Origin: Trichomonas tenax
Taxonomy: Eukaryota; Parabasalia; Trichomonadida; Trichomonadidae
Assembly (NCBI GenBank): GCA_023091735.1
Contig: JALKBU010000766.1
Coordinates: 1 to 25,471, forward strand
DNA: 25,471 nt
Reading direction: 5' to 3'
The position numbers and the translations under genes are program-made. The notes beneath the pieces are model-generated. The model was not told where the DNA came from. It ran no database searches and was given only the letters and a program-made list of their open reading frames with translations. Of this stretch, positions 1 through 7,879 are shown one piece after another (position 1 is the stretch's first letter; each line of letters opens with the position of its first letter).

Positions 1-348
1 CCACTTACACCACTGGGTAGACAACTATCAATAAGTACATGAAAGTACTTTCAAATCGAAAAAATATTGATCAGATAAAATGTTATGAAGGTCGCGGGAC
101 TACACCGCAGAAGGAAAAATTTTCCCACATATTTCATCTATTTTCATTAATCCGATCATTTATAAGTGAAATAGCTTAAGCAATTAATTTAGATATTCTG
201 TTATCATTTATAAGAGATAGTTGAATATGTCCAAATTATCTGTGAAAATTATAAGGAGTAAACTACTTTTTGTAAAAAAGTGATATTAATGTTTCTGACA
301 TGTAAATCAGAAATGACATGTAAAATAAGAAATGACAAAAAAGGAGAG
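1..348. other. Intergenic sequence upstream of a gene remnant
   Basis: No gene is supported here. The stretch has a perfect 12-bp palindrome, GAAAGTACTTTC, at 41-52. Near its 3' end it has two copies of the dispersed TGACATGTAAA motif (296-306 and 314-324). A short ATG-started frame near 85 reaches a stop after about 21 codons and is not credible. The rest is AT-rich with stops in all frames. Confidence 0.5.
296..324 (-). repeat. Paired copies of the dispersed TTTACAYGWCA motif
   Basis: TGACATGTAAA occurs at 296-306 and 314-324, which reads as two TTTACATGTCA copies on the minus strand 18 bp apart. A third related AGAAATGAC follows at 328-336. Copies of the same 11-mer or its TTTACACGACA variant occur at 7880, 9770, 9795, 11123, 11279, 18283 and 18313. 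Function is unknown. Confidence 0.6.
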
Positions 349-603
349 GTGAAAATTGAAATTGGAGCACCCAACTTTGCACACATGTTTGCATAGTCCT
401 ATCTCGCGGTTTCATTCTACAAAGTCATCAAGGTATGGAAGCACCCATCCATTGAAGACGAGAACAAGGAAGATATGAAAGGAGAGGAGGTTAAGGATGA
501 GAAGAAGGATTCATCCTCAGCTAACGACCAGGAAGAAGAAAAGAAGGATTCTTCAACTACAAATACAACAGAAGAAGAGAAGAAGAGCGAAGAAGACGAA
601 TGA
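349..603 (+). pseudogene. 3' remnant of a gene with an acidic Lys/Glu-rich tail
   Basis: One plus-strand frame is open from about 313 to the TGA at 601-603 except for a TAG at 394-396. After the TAG it reads SYLAVSFYKVIKVWKHPS, then about 50 residues almost entirely Glu, Lys, Asp, Ser and Thr, ending KKSEEDE. That composition resembles the cytosolic or lumenal tails of ER chaperones or membrane proteins, with a weakly hydrophobic segment before it, but I cannot name the family. No upstream domain is preserved, so this is probably the end of a decayed gene. The complementary-strand frame is a Ser/Phe-rich mirror of the charged tail and is not a gene. Confidence 0.5.
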
Positions 604-1238
604 AAAGCAGAACATAGCATGTTTTGTGAAATAAATTTTAATTTTGATCTCGAACTCGTTGTCTAACCGTGAAACTTAAACCAGATGGTTCCATCAGCAA
701 GAGAAGCAATTTAATGACGTTAACTATATGTTATTTTTCGAATTTTCGTATCTCAAAAATTACAGGAGCTACACGCTCATCACTCAGCAAGAATACATAA
801 TGCACACCATGCATGTTCATTACAGATTATTAGTCAAATCGCTCTTGACAATTTTGAGAAACGATTTGAATCGCGCAAATAAAGCCGCCATAATCTTGCA
901 ACATGTTCGAATTTTAGTTAACCTACTATCTCGTATGACATCTACCCCAATATTCTAGTATATAGATGTCAAAATTACTCAAATTCGAATCAAAGTTCTT
1001 CAATCTGGCGGTTATTTATGTTTAAGCTATATCAATCTTTTGTACATACTATGTAGAGTTAATCATGAGGTTTCTGTAAGATGAACTGATTTTTTCACAA
1101 TATTCTTCATTCATGTGTAATAGTGATGTAATATAAAACTAATATATTTTGGTTCTACTAGGAAAAGTGTTTATATTATCTTAAGCTTCAAACAACACAA
1201 TTAACAATATTGAGGTAATTTTGTTCATTATAGAAATT
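604..1238. other. Intergenic stretch with a foldback sequence
   Basis: No convincing gene. A 76-codon plus-strand frame (728-958) has an ATG, but its composition is unremarkable, it shows no domain, and it runs into the inverted repeat at 878-1017, so I do not call it. Confidence 0.45.
878..1017. repeat. Imperfect long inverted repeat (foldback)
   Basis: Two arms of about 60 nt are mutually complementary in blocks. AATAAAGCCGCCA (878-890) faces TGGCGGTTATTT (1006-1017), TTCGAATTT (906-914) faces AAATTCGAA (981-989), and a perfect 8-bp stem GACATCTA/TAGATGTC (937-944 and 963-970) encloses an 18-nt loop. The arms are unequal because of indels. It could be an old palindromic insertion, a MITE-like element or a structured RNA; I see no target-site duplication. 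Confidence 0.5.
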
Positions 1239-1246
1239 AAAAAAAA
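1239..1246 (-). terminator. Pol III-type T-run after the tRNA-like sequence
   Basis: Eight A on the plus strand, read as eight T on the minus strand, begin three bases after the tRNA-like acceptor end (GAATCGC). This is the usual arrangement of an RNA polymerase III terminator and suggests the locus was, or still is, a Pol III unit. Confidence 0.55.
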
Positions 1247-1248
1247 GT

Positions 1249-1306
1249 GCGATTCAACTGGAATCGAACCAGGTCTGCAGAAGCTATACCATTAGACTAA
1301 AGGGTT
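1249..1306 (-). pseudogene. tRNA-like sequence lacking its anticodon stem (tRNA pseudogene)
   Basis: On the minus strand there is a perfect Pol III A box, TAGTCTAATGG (1289-1299), and a perfect B box, GGTTCGATTCC (1260-1270). The B box sits in a T arm with CTGG/CCAG stem pairs and a TTCGATT loop. Only 18 nt separate the boxes, too few for a whole anticodon arm plus variable loop. The intervening CTGCAGA matches a tRNA-Cys(GCA) anticodon loop (for example the human one), but both sides of its stem are missing. The 5' seven bases (AACCCTT) cannot pair with the 3' acceptor strand. The span is about 58 nt against 72-73 for a normal tRNA. A run of eight T follows directly. Confidence 0.65.
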
Positions 1307-1839
1307 TAAGGTTCTGCTTTTGAATTTTTGGTATTTAATAATTTTACAAAATTCGGGAACCAAATATCGCCGATTTTGTTGAATCACCTCACATAACAAA
1401 TGTATAATATAATAATATCTATTATTTATTTTGCAAAAATATTCAATATTAACCCTAAAAACATGAAAACATTATTTGTTAAATAAAATTTCCAAATTTA
1501 TGCAAACCTACTGATTTCCTTTTTCGTTCCGTTTTTTTTCATAGTGCGAAAACATATTTTTCCCCGATGTTCTAATATGTTCATATATGGAGGCAATTTA
1601 ATTCAATACTAGAGTTTCAAGGCGAAATCTCCAGTAATTTTTAGTTTCCATACCTTTTTTAAAAACATTCATCAATGATTAGCCAATTTTGATTTGATGA
1701 TGAAAATAAGTATATTACATGCTGCATATCATAGATTTCATATTACGAATGGTTTATTTCAAGAAAATTTGCTTGATTTAAATTTTTTGACGATTATTTA
1801 TGATTCAAATAATTTTTAAACGTATGCAACAATTTCAAA
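1307..1839. other. Intergenic region upstream of the CLASP gene
   Basis: AT-rich sequence with stops in all frames and no gene. It must contain the promoter of the gene starting at 1840. No exact TCAYW initiator lies within 20 nt of that ATG; the closest sequence, ATTTCAAAATG, departs from the consensus at the position after TCA. Confidence 0.5.
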
Positions 1840-4569
1840 ATGAGCGGAAGTCGGAAATATCTTTCTGCTCCAATTAATTCCACAGCTGAGTTAGCGAAAA
1901 TGATGCGCACTGAGTTCGAGAACCCCGGTGCAGACTTTTCTTCCATTCAGATAAAGAACGAAAATCAAGCAGCGAAAGAAATTGAATATTTGTCATGTAA
2001 AATCGCAGAAGGAGTTGATTGGAATGATCAGGTTGACGCCATAAAGAGAGGTGTAGGTTTAATTAATGGTGGTGCCTTAGATTTTGAATCATTCTCAAAC
2101 AAAATCTCAAATTTGAGCCCAGGACTCATCGCAGGATCATGCAATTTACGTAGTACACTCGTGAAATTCTCATGCTTGTTCATTTCTCTCTTGGCACACA
2201 AATTAAAGAAAAAATTCAACATAATGGGCGAAATAATAATGCCGCTTAGCAAGCAGACTACACATGGCACTCTTATCATTGCTGAGAGCTGCAAATTAAC
2301 AATTCTCGAGATTGTAAAATATTGCTCGATTAAAAATGTTTTATTCAGCGTCATTGAGTTGTCAAAGTCCAAAGCAGTCGAAAATAGACAAGTTTCTGCC
2401 GAGTCTTTCATTCTTTTGCTTAATTATTGGACCAAAACACTCATTGAACAGAATTCTGATACAGTAATGAAGACATTACGTTTACTTCTTGTTGATTCAT
2501 CAGCTGAAGTAAGGAATACCACAAGAATTGCCTCAAAAATCTTCGCATCAAAATATCCAAAGTTTACTGAGCTATTTTTAGCGACACTTGACTCAAAGAC
2601 AAAGAATGCTGTTTTGGCAGCAGAAGTTCCACCAGAGACGCCACCTATCAAGCAAGATGAAGGTGAATTCCAGCAAAAACAATTCGAACCTATTTCTCCA
2701 ATCGAAGCAAAAGTTTCTGGACATCTTCTTTTGTCACCTCGTTCTCCAAAGAGCTTCGTTGAGGAAGTCAAGCAACAGGAAGAAGCACAGAAACAAGATC
2801 CTGTCAGTCCAAAGATGAACTTTGTTCAATCAACAATGCTCGAATCACCAATGCCGGTTAAAGCTCAAGAACAGACACCGAAGAAGTCCACAAAGTTGCC
2901 ATCAAAGAAGAAACCAAAGCTAAAACCCGAGCCAGAGCCTGACCCAGAGCCAAAGCCATCAATGATTCCTGTTTACGACAAGAAACAAGACCGGTCGAAA
3001 TCACCTGCTTTGCCACCGCCGAAGAAGAAAGACAAAGCAAAGATCAGATCGAGCTCAGTAAGAAACAACAAGAAGCAAGATGACTTAAGGCGTCCCAATA
3101 ACAACAAAGTTGAGATGATTCTGGAGAATGACGAAAACATTCCAATCAAGGATGAAGATAACATCAGATCCAAGAAAGAGAAGAATGTAAGTCAAGCAGA
3201 TCTTGTTGAGAAATACAGCTCACCGCAGAAGAGGAGATCGGAAGAAAGCATGCCGCCGCCAAGGATTGTTGATGGCAGCGCAAGAAGGAGGAGCTCAAAT
3301 CCAATCAAGAAAGTTGCCAAAAGAAGAAGCACAATTTCTCTTGAAGATGGAAATGAAAAAGCATTCATTGATAAAATCTCCAAAGCGTTGGATGAGAAAC
3401 GAGATGAAGAAGTTACATCACAGCTACCAACAATCATTCCAGGCTTGTTGATCACAATGAATAGCAAGTCTAGATTTGTTTCCAACAGATCTATTGCATT
3501 GATCACAAAGCTTCTTCCGGCAAATAAGAATGATTTTGAGTCCTTCCTTCAGTCAATTTTCGATGCCTTCTACAGTGGTATTCTCAGCGACGTCATTGCC
3601 AAAGATAACAAAGATCTTCTTGAGGCGATGTTCAACGTAATCAAAGAGAACTACGATCCAAATGTTCTCCTTGATCTTTCTCTCAACCAAGTTCCATCAG
3701 TGAAGCTCGTTAAATACATAAGTCAATTCGTTCTCAACACAAAGCTTGAAGACCCCGAAAAGGCAAAGAAACTCGCAAAGATCACAGCTTCATACTTCGA
3801 GCAGTGCAAAGAAGATGCAAGAAAGATCTTAGATTTCATTGCGCATAACTCTAAGGATGCATTAGTCGAAGTAATGAACGAAAGAGAACAGAAACAAGCA
3901 GACTTCATCAAGAAAGTTATCGATTATGTAGATAAAGGATATGGAGAAGCTCCTGAAGTCGATGAGAACCAAGATGTTGATGACATGTGCCAGAAGATCA
4001 TCTCATTTGCAAAGAACTCTGATGAACAGGACTACGAAAGGTCAATGCAGACATTATATGATACAATGGCAAAAACAATCATGAAGAAACAGAAAGATGA
4101 CGCGGATAAGATTTTCCGGTGCATGATAAACGTTGTAGAGATCAGAGGCGTGAAGAATTTCGAGCCTTTCGCTTCAAGTGCATTGACTTACAACGACAGA
4201 AGGAAGTGCGTCAATGTCTACAAACTTTTGGACATCATCGAATACAAAGCAGGTTCTAACAAGATTATTTCATTCTTGACAGGAGCAATCAATACAAACA
4301 ATGATTTCGCAAGTTTGTATGTTGAAGAACTGCAGAGATGCATCCAAATGAACACAGAAATGATGAGGCCGCAAGCGCAAAACATGACGAAGATTCTCTG
4401 CGATCACATCGATAATGAAAACATCAATGTGAGAAAGAGCATCATTTTCTGTGTAGCTCATATAGTTAAGACTTACGGAGAGCCTGCTGAGAAGATAACT
4501 AAGACGCTCGAATTGCCAAAGCAGCGCTTGATTGAAATTTATGTTAACAAAATTTATTTGATTCATTAA
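1840..4569 (+). CDS. CLASP-family microtubule-associated protein (TOG domains)
   Basis: A 909-residue protein with CLASP layout. The N-terminal segment (about 60-270) has the helical TOG/CLASP_N pattern: W60 in GVDWNDQVDAIKRG, then LRSTLVKFSCLFISLLA, then an acidic-basic helix ending SSAEVRNTTRIASKIFA. A 240-residue linker rich in Lys, Pro and Ser follows, with PEPEPDPEPK repeats and an SxIP motif (S374-M-I-P377) in basic surroundings; in other eukaryotes such motifs bind EB1 at growing plus ends. Residues about 510-909 are helical repeats, probably the C-terminal TOG-like domain. The family suppresses microtubule catastrophe at plus ends, cortex and kinetochores. ATG 1840 is the first Met in frame after upstream stops; the stop overlaps a TAAA. 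No intron is seen. The family call is firm; exact domain number is inferred. Confidence 0.85.
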   Translation: MSGSRKYLSAPINSTAELAKMMRTEFENPGADFSSIQIKNENQAAKEIEYLSCKIAEGVDWNDQVDAIKRGVGLINGGALDFESFSNKISNLSPGLIAGSCNLRSTLVKFSCLFISLLAHKLKKKFNIMGEIIMPLSKQTTHGTLIIAESCKLTILEIVKYCSIKNVLFSVIELSKSKAVENRQVSAESFILLLNYWTKTLIEQNSDTVMKTLRLLLVDSSAEVRNTTRIASKIFASKYPKFTELFLATLDSKTKNAVLAAEVPPETPPIKQDEGEFQQKQFEPISPIEAKVSGHLLLSPRSPKSFVEEVKQQEEAQKQDPVSPKMNFVQSTMLESPMPVKAQEQTPKKSTKLPSKKKPKLKPEPEPDPEPKPSMIPVYDKKQDRSKSPALPPPKKKDKAKIRSSSVRNNKKQDDLRRPNNNKVEMILENDENIPIKDEDNIRSKKEKNVSQADLVEKYSSPQKRRSEESMPPPRIVDGSARRRSSNPIKKVAKRRSTISLEDGNEKAFIDKISKALDEKRDEEVTSQLPTIIPGLLITMNSKSRFVSNRSIALITKLLPANKNDFESFLQSIFDAFYSGILSDVIAKDNKDLLEAMFNVIKENYDPNVLLDLSLNQVPSVKLVKYISQFVLNTKLEDPEKAKKLAKITASYFEQCKEDARKILDFIAHNSKDALVEVMNEREQKQADFIKKVIDYVDKGYGEAPEVDENQDVDDMCQKIISFAKNSDEQDYERSMQTLYDTMAKTIMKKQKDDADKIFRCMINVVEIRGVKNFEPFASSALTYNDRRKCVNVYKLLDIIEYKAGSNKIISFLTGAINTNNDFASLYVEELQRCIQMNTEMMRPQAQNMTKILCDHIDNENINVRKSIIFCVAHIVKTYGEPAEKITKTLELPKQRLIEIYVNKIYLIH

Positions 4570-4783
4570 ACCAATTTCACCATGTCTATAACTTTCTTTG
4601 TTTCTGTATATGATGTTGTTAATCAAGATATATTTTTTTGAATTTTAGAAATTCAAAATCTCGTTGTTCCTCAGTGGAAAATAGTGTGTACTATGTATAC
4701 ATGCAAAAGTGGCATAAAAGTGACAAAATGGCACAAAAAATGCATAAAGCTGGTGCATGTCAAACCGCCGATCGTTAATATTA
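4570..4783. other. Short intergenic spacer after the CLASP gene
   Basis: AT-rich spacer. It contains a run of related short phrases (TGGCATAAAAGTGAC, TGGCACAAAAAATGC) at about 4710-4743 but no gene. A minus-strand frame at 4270-4626 lies mostly inside the CLASP gene and is its shadow. Confidence 0.4.
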
Positions 4784-5038
4784 ATGCAAAGACATATTAT
4801 CCCTCTTCCTGATGGTTATGAATATGATCCAGAGCAATATAGATGCACTGATGTTAATGAATTTGGCCAGCGATGCCTTTATCATAATCGGAAAAATAGA
4901 TTAAAAAATCATCAACCATTTTAACCGCCATTAGTTGTGGATTGTGCAAACGAAAGCAGCAGAAGATGCACATATATTTCCTCCATATCGTTTTCGAAAG
5001 AATTATCCAGAGATTTTGAAATAAAAATGTTATTATGA
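4784..5038 (+). pseudogene. Small unidentified coding remnant with an internal stop
   Basis: ATG 4784 opens a 46-codon frame, MQRHIIPLPDGYEYDPEQYR and onward, with natural composition and two Cys, ending QPF then TAA at 4922-4924. The same frame continues for 37 codons after the stop (PPLVVDCANESSRRC...) to a TGA at 5036. A neighbouring frame over 4944-5023 also looks protein-like (KAAEDAHIFPPYRFRKNYPE), so a frameshift may lie between them. I recognise no domain. It may be a piece of the small-gene element that follows or of an unrelated decayed gene. Confidence 0.4.
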
Positions 5039-5212
5039 TTGTTTTATTGTTAATCGAAACTTATTTAGTAGTTCATAGCTTCTGATATCTAATTGCGAAA
5101 ATAAATTGTATTAAAACTTTATATAACTTTGATATTATTCGGTCATTGTAGACGGATATTATAAATATGCGCAACGATCTCGAATATCTTAAAATTTTAC
5201 CGTATTTTGATA

Positions 5213-5365
5213 TCAAAAATTAATAAAGATAAATGGAGGCTTGGCGCAATAAACTAAACACTTCTTTAAATCGTTAATCGCTTCTTCATCATCGTTATAC
5301 GGAATTTTGTGGCATAAATCAATTAAATTGAATCCGTCATAAATATTCTTCCTTCCTTCTGTCAT
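5213..5365 (-). CDS. Hypothetical 50-residue protein in a virus-like mini-gene cluster
   Basis: An ATG-started minus-strand frame reads MTEGRKNIYDGFNLIDLCHK and continues with a strongly acidic NDDEEAIND stretch and two Cys to NF-TGA. Composition is protein-like rather than AT-noise (DDEE, PPF, CxxK). It is divergent from the gene starting at 5434, leaving 68 bp of A/T-rich DNA that would serve both. I recognise no family. Its size, strand switching and tight packing match the neighbouring mini-genes, so it probably belongs to the same element. Being short, it could still be chance. Confidence 0.4.
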   Translation of the reverse strand: MTEGRKNIYDGFNLIDLCHKIPYNDDEEAINDLKKCLVYCAKPPFIFINF

Positions 5366-5422
5366 CTTTTCAGTAAGGATAAAAAAATATTTTTTTTAAA
5401 AATAAAGTTTATTAAATTTTTA

Positions 5423-5427
5423 TCATT
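5423..5427 (+). promoter_or_regulatory. Initiator-like TCATT ahead of a mini-gene
   Basis: TCATT fits the trichomonad initiator consensus TCAYW. Its A is 9 nt upstream of the ATG at 5434, within the short leader distance typical of trichomonad mRNAs. The motif is short and could occur by chance in such AT-rich DNA. Confidence 0.25.
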
Positions 5428-5433
5428 AATAAA

Positions 5434-5754
5434 ATGAATAATGATTTAGAAGAAAGTTCATGGGCACAGGATCTTTGCTCTATGCTTAATGATGAAGGAA
5501 TTAAATTTATATGTATTAATAACAGATATACTTTATTTACTAAATCAGGGTTACCATTATTAAATTTTTAAAGAAAAGGGAGCGGGTATTTCATATGTCC
5601 TGCTAATTTACAGATTAATGAAAACGACGATCGTTATGATATGGACAGGGATAATTATTGCTATTCTATTGAGGGCGATGAAAACCATGTGTTTCCCTGT
5701 AAAGTGTTGTTGCTATTTAGCCTTGTATTAAATGCCGAATTCATTTTTAAATAA
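5434..5754 (+). pseudogene. Hypothetical 106-codon gene interrupted by one in-frame TAA
   Basis: ATG 5434 opens MNNDLEESSWAQDLCSMLND and runs 45 codons to TAA at 5569-5571. The identical frame then continues RKGSGYFICPANLQINENDD and so on for 60 more codons to TAA at 5752. Both halves have the same Cys-containing, Asp/Asn-rich character, so this was one gene of about 106 residues disabled by a single stop. Readthrough cannot be ruled out, but nothing in the sequence argues for it. No family is recognised. It lies 53 bp upstream of the next mini-gene in the same orientation. Confidence 0.55.
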
Positions 5755-5807
5755 AAATAAAAAAACATAAATAATGGAATTAATTTCGAATTTTATTTAT
5801 AATTAAA

Positions 5808-6077
5808 ATGGCTTGGGGATTTTGGAAAAAGCTTAAAGATGTTGCTAAGAAAACTGGCAGAGGAATTAAATCTGGGTTTAAATGGGTAACTGATAATGTT
5901 GTTGAACCTGTAGCTAGTTCCTTCGGTGCTCAATTCGGTGATAAACTTAAGGGAACATTACCAAAAGTTGGATTTGAATTTGGTGTGAATAATAATGGTG
6001 ATAGAAAACCTGTGATAAATACTGACGATGTTGTTCAGGATGTTGGTTCATGGGTTACTTCTAAACTAAAACATTAA
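5808..6077 (+). CDS. Small basic amphipathic protein, probably from a Maverick-like element
   Basis: An 89-residue frame with a clean ATG. The N-terminus MAWGFWKKLKDVAKKTGRGI is a Trp/Phe- and Lys-rich amphipathic helix, followed by KSGFKWVTDNVVEPVASSFG, a Gly/Asn-rich middle and a VQDVGSWVTSKLKH end. Short basic amphipathic proteins of this kind are common among minor-virion or membrane-active accessory proteins of Polinton-like and adenovirus-like elements; that role is inference from composition only, with no catalytic motif. It has no cellular homologue that I recognise. It is flanked by other very small genes and lies in an otherwise gene-poor interval. The frame is intact, although its 5' neighbour is broken. 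Confidence 0.6.
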   Translation: MAWGFWKKLKDVAKKTGRGIKSGFKWVTDNVVEPVASSFGAQFGDKLKGTLPKVGFEFGVNNNGDRKPVINTDDVVQDVGSWVTSKLKH

Positions 6078-6111
6078 AAATTATACAAAATGAAATTTTT
6101 ATTTTTATTAT

Positions 6112-6195
6112 ATGAGATTAATAATTTTGCTATTTATTATAGTTGTATATTTCGGAAAACGTTCTAAGCGTGTAACACCAAATTACATTCGTTAA
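6112..6195 (+). CDS. Tiny single-span membrane protein (27 residues)
   Basis: ATG 6112 encodes MRLIILLFIIVVYFGKRSKR and then VTPNYIR-TAA: one hydrophobic span of about 14 residues with a basic anchor on its C-terminal side, giving a plausible N-out/C-in miniprotein. It starts 34 bp after the preceding mini-gene in the same orientation. An overlapping ATG at 6090 in another frame gives a less convincing peptide. At this size chance is a real possibility; the clear hydrophobic-then-basic layout and the clustering are the only support. Confidence 0.35.
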   Translation: MRLIILLFIIVVYFGKRSKRVTPNYIR

Positions 6196-6247
6196 GTTTC
6201 AATATGATATTATTTAAGATAGTTATAACTTTATTTTTGTTAGCACG

Positions 6248-6472
6248 TTATAGTTCAGAAATATTTTCATGAGCATATCCAGTAATTTTCAAAAGATTTT
6301 TATAAATAGAATATAATTTATATTTGACATTTTCTTCATCATCTACTTTAGGATTTCCACCAATGAAAATTTCATTAAATTGTTCCTGTGTTAAATTAAG
6401 AATCTCTTGTTCTGCCAACATTTTAGAAAATGTTGGAATGCAATCATTTGAATGGTTGCCTGTGTATTCCAT
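6248..6472 (-). CDS. Hypothetical 74-residue acidic protein in the mini-gene cluster
   Basis: An intact minus-strand frame from an ATG at 6472. It begins MEYTGNHSNDCIPTFSKMLA and continues with the predicted helix EQEILNLTQEQFNEIF and an acidic KVDDEEN turn, then a second helix ending in an ISEL C-terminus. It looks like a small helical protein. I recognise no family. It converges on the 6112 mini-gene, with 52 bp between the stops. The strand alternation and small size match the other members of the cluster. Confidence 0.5.
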   Translation of the reverse strand: MEYTGNHSNDCIPTFSKMLAEQEILNLTQEQFNEIFIGGNPKVDDEENVKYKLYSIYKNLLKITGYAHENISEL

Positions 6473-6540
6473 TATTTATTAGAGAAAAAATATATAATTT
6501 TTTTCATAACTAGTAAAAATATTTTTTATTTTACAAATTT

Positions 6541-7600
6541 CTAGGAACCATTAATAAATCCCTACCATAAGAATTTTTATTATTAATTAAACAATATATT
6601 TTATCCAGTTTCACCAGACTTTAGCAACAGGTCTAAAGCAGGGGGTGTCAGGAATTTTGATTAAAGTTTGGTTGTTTGAAACATCACTGGTGCGTTTTTT
6701 CCCTTTTTGGAGTCACCTTTCTGTAAACAAGATTTTTAGTGTCACCATTGAATAAAAATGGTGAATGTTAAATTGTGGTGCAGTGATTTAGTTAATGCTA
6801 AACGTTATATATGCCATTGGCTCGACTCTTGAAAAGCCTTTTTATTTCTTCTTTTTGTCGAAAAAAAATATATTTTAAATTCATGAAATGCATTATGTAT
6901 AAGATATACATGGTATAGTGATTTCAAAAAAATACCATATCCTGCTCATTCGGCAGGAAAATTATATTTTGAAATTTATTATTGATTCATTTATCATGCT
7001 ATTAATTGAATATCATTTCTCCATAGTTAGTGGATATTATTTATATTATTAGTTAGAATGACTCAAATATGCTGAAAAAATTTCTCTAATGAAAACAAAA
7101 GATTTATTTTTTCAAACATTTAGGAGGGGAAAAATGCAATCCGAATAATGACTTGGATTTTATAATTATTACATAATGAATGCTGATTGAGCAAATCGTT
7201 AAAATAGACATTTTCAATTTTTTTCATTCATTTTTGAAAAACGTTAGATTAAGGAGTATTACATAGTGAAAATGTTCCACATTATGAAAATATTTAATTT
7301 CAAATATTACCCAATGATTTACATTAAACTTTTTACTAAGATCTGATATGATAATTTATTTATATATTGCTTTAGTAGTTATAATTAAGCAGATAATTCA
7401 TTGTATGATACTAATAACAATGAGAAAATTAAGTTTACATGAATAAGCGTAATCATCATTATTTTATGAAAATCATCAGTAAAATTTCAACGTTGAATTT
7501 GATTGATGTTCTGTGTATGGAGGTGCTAAAATTCGCCTGTATTTTGCGATTCTGCATTCAAATATGAAAAATTATTATTTTTCGTGATTGAATAATTTTG
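6541..7600. other. Gene-free AT-rich stretch
   Basis: No supported gene. A more GC-rich patch at about 6605-6770 contains several GTGTCA/GTCACC phrases, possibly the edge of an old insertion. A 6-bp stem, TCCTGC/GCAGGA, with a 7-nt loop sits at 6940-6958. The remainder shows stops in all frames. Confidence 0.4.
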
Positions 7601-7629
7601 GACCTAAAATTGTTAACGGTATGATAATA

Positions 7630-7870
7630 TTTTTATTAAAGAAGTGGATAGCGTATATAATTTATTTGGAGAATTTGAAGTCAAAATTAATGATCATCGT
7701 ATGAATTTCTGAGAGATGAAGAAATTACGTAATTTATGAGCTGATTTTTTGAAGTTTATTGGTACTCATGTATTGCATGGTATGCGTTAATTCATGCGGA
7801 AAAGCCTCAGCTAGCAGTTTACATATGAGTTTGGGGTAAACAGCGTTGAACCATCCATTAAAAAACGAAT
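7630..7870 (+). pseudogene. Heavily decayed coding sequence, unidentified
   Basis: Fragments in shifting plus-strand frames read as plausible protein: DNIFIKEVDSVYNLFGEFEV to HRMNF before a TGA near 7710, EMKKLRNL just after, and about 60 bp on a frame reading KFIGTHVLHGMR. Stops break every frame. The phrase KFIGTHVLHGM recalls the FIG(I/L)xxxMG element of piggyBac-like transposases, but this rests on a few residues and I do not assign a family. Confidence 0.25.
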
Positions 7871-7879
7871 CTGACAATA

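Larger units (their letters stand above)
5213..6540. mobile_element. Candidate fragment of a Maverick/Polinton-like or viral element
   Basis: Five tiny genes or gene remnants (50, 106, 89, 27 and 74 codons) lie within 1.3 kb on both strands, with 34-68 bp spacers, in contrast to the 0.8-2.2 kb-long proteins around them. Such packing is typical of the accessory-gene part of Mavericks, which are very abundant in trichomonads. No polymerase, integrase, protease, ATPase or capsid gene, no terminal inverted repeat and no target-site duplication is visible, so this would be an internal fragment or an unrelated small virus-like insertion. Confidence 0.4.

Noticed and set aside
728..958. 76-codon plus-strand frame with an ATG
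   Set aside because: No domain, composition typical of AT-rich spacer, and it runs into the inverted-repeat arm at 878-944.
2424..3911. Several 60-115-codon minus-strand frames and plus-strand offset frames in the CLASP gene
   Set aside because: They are complements or offsets of the purine-rich CLASP coding sequence and have Ser/Leu/Phe-rich mirror composition.
6940..6958. Small hairpin TCCTGC/GCAGGA as a terminator
   Set aside because: Only 6 bp, not placed after any gene, and nuclear Pol II genes here do not use such terminators.
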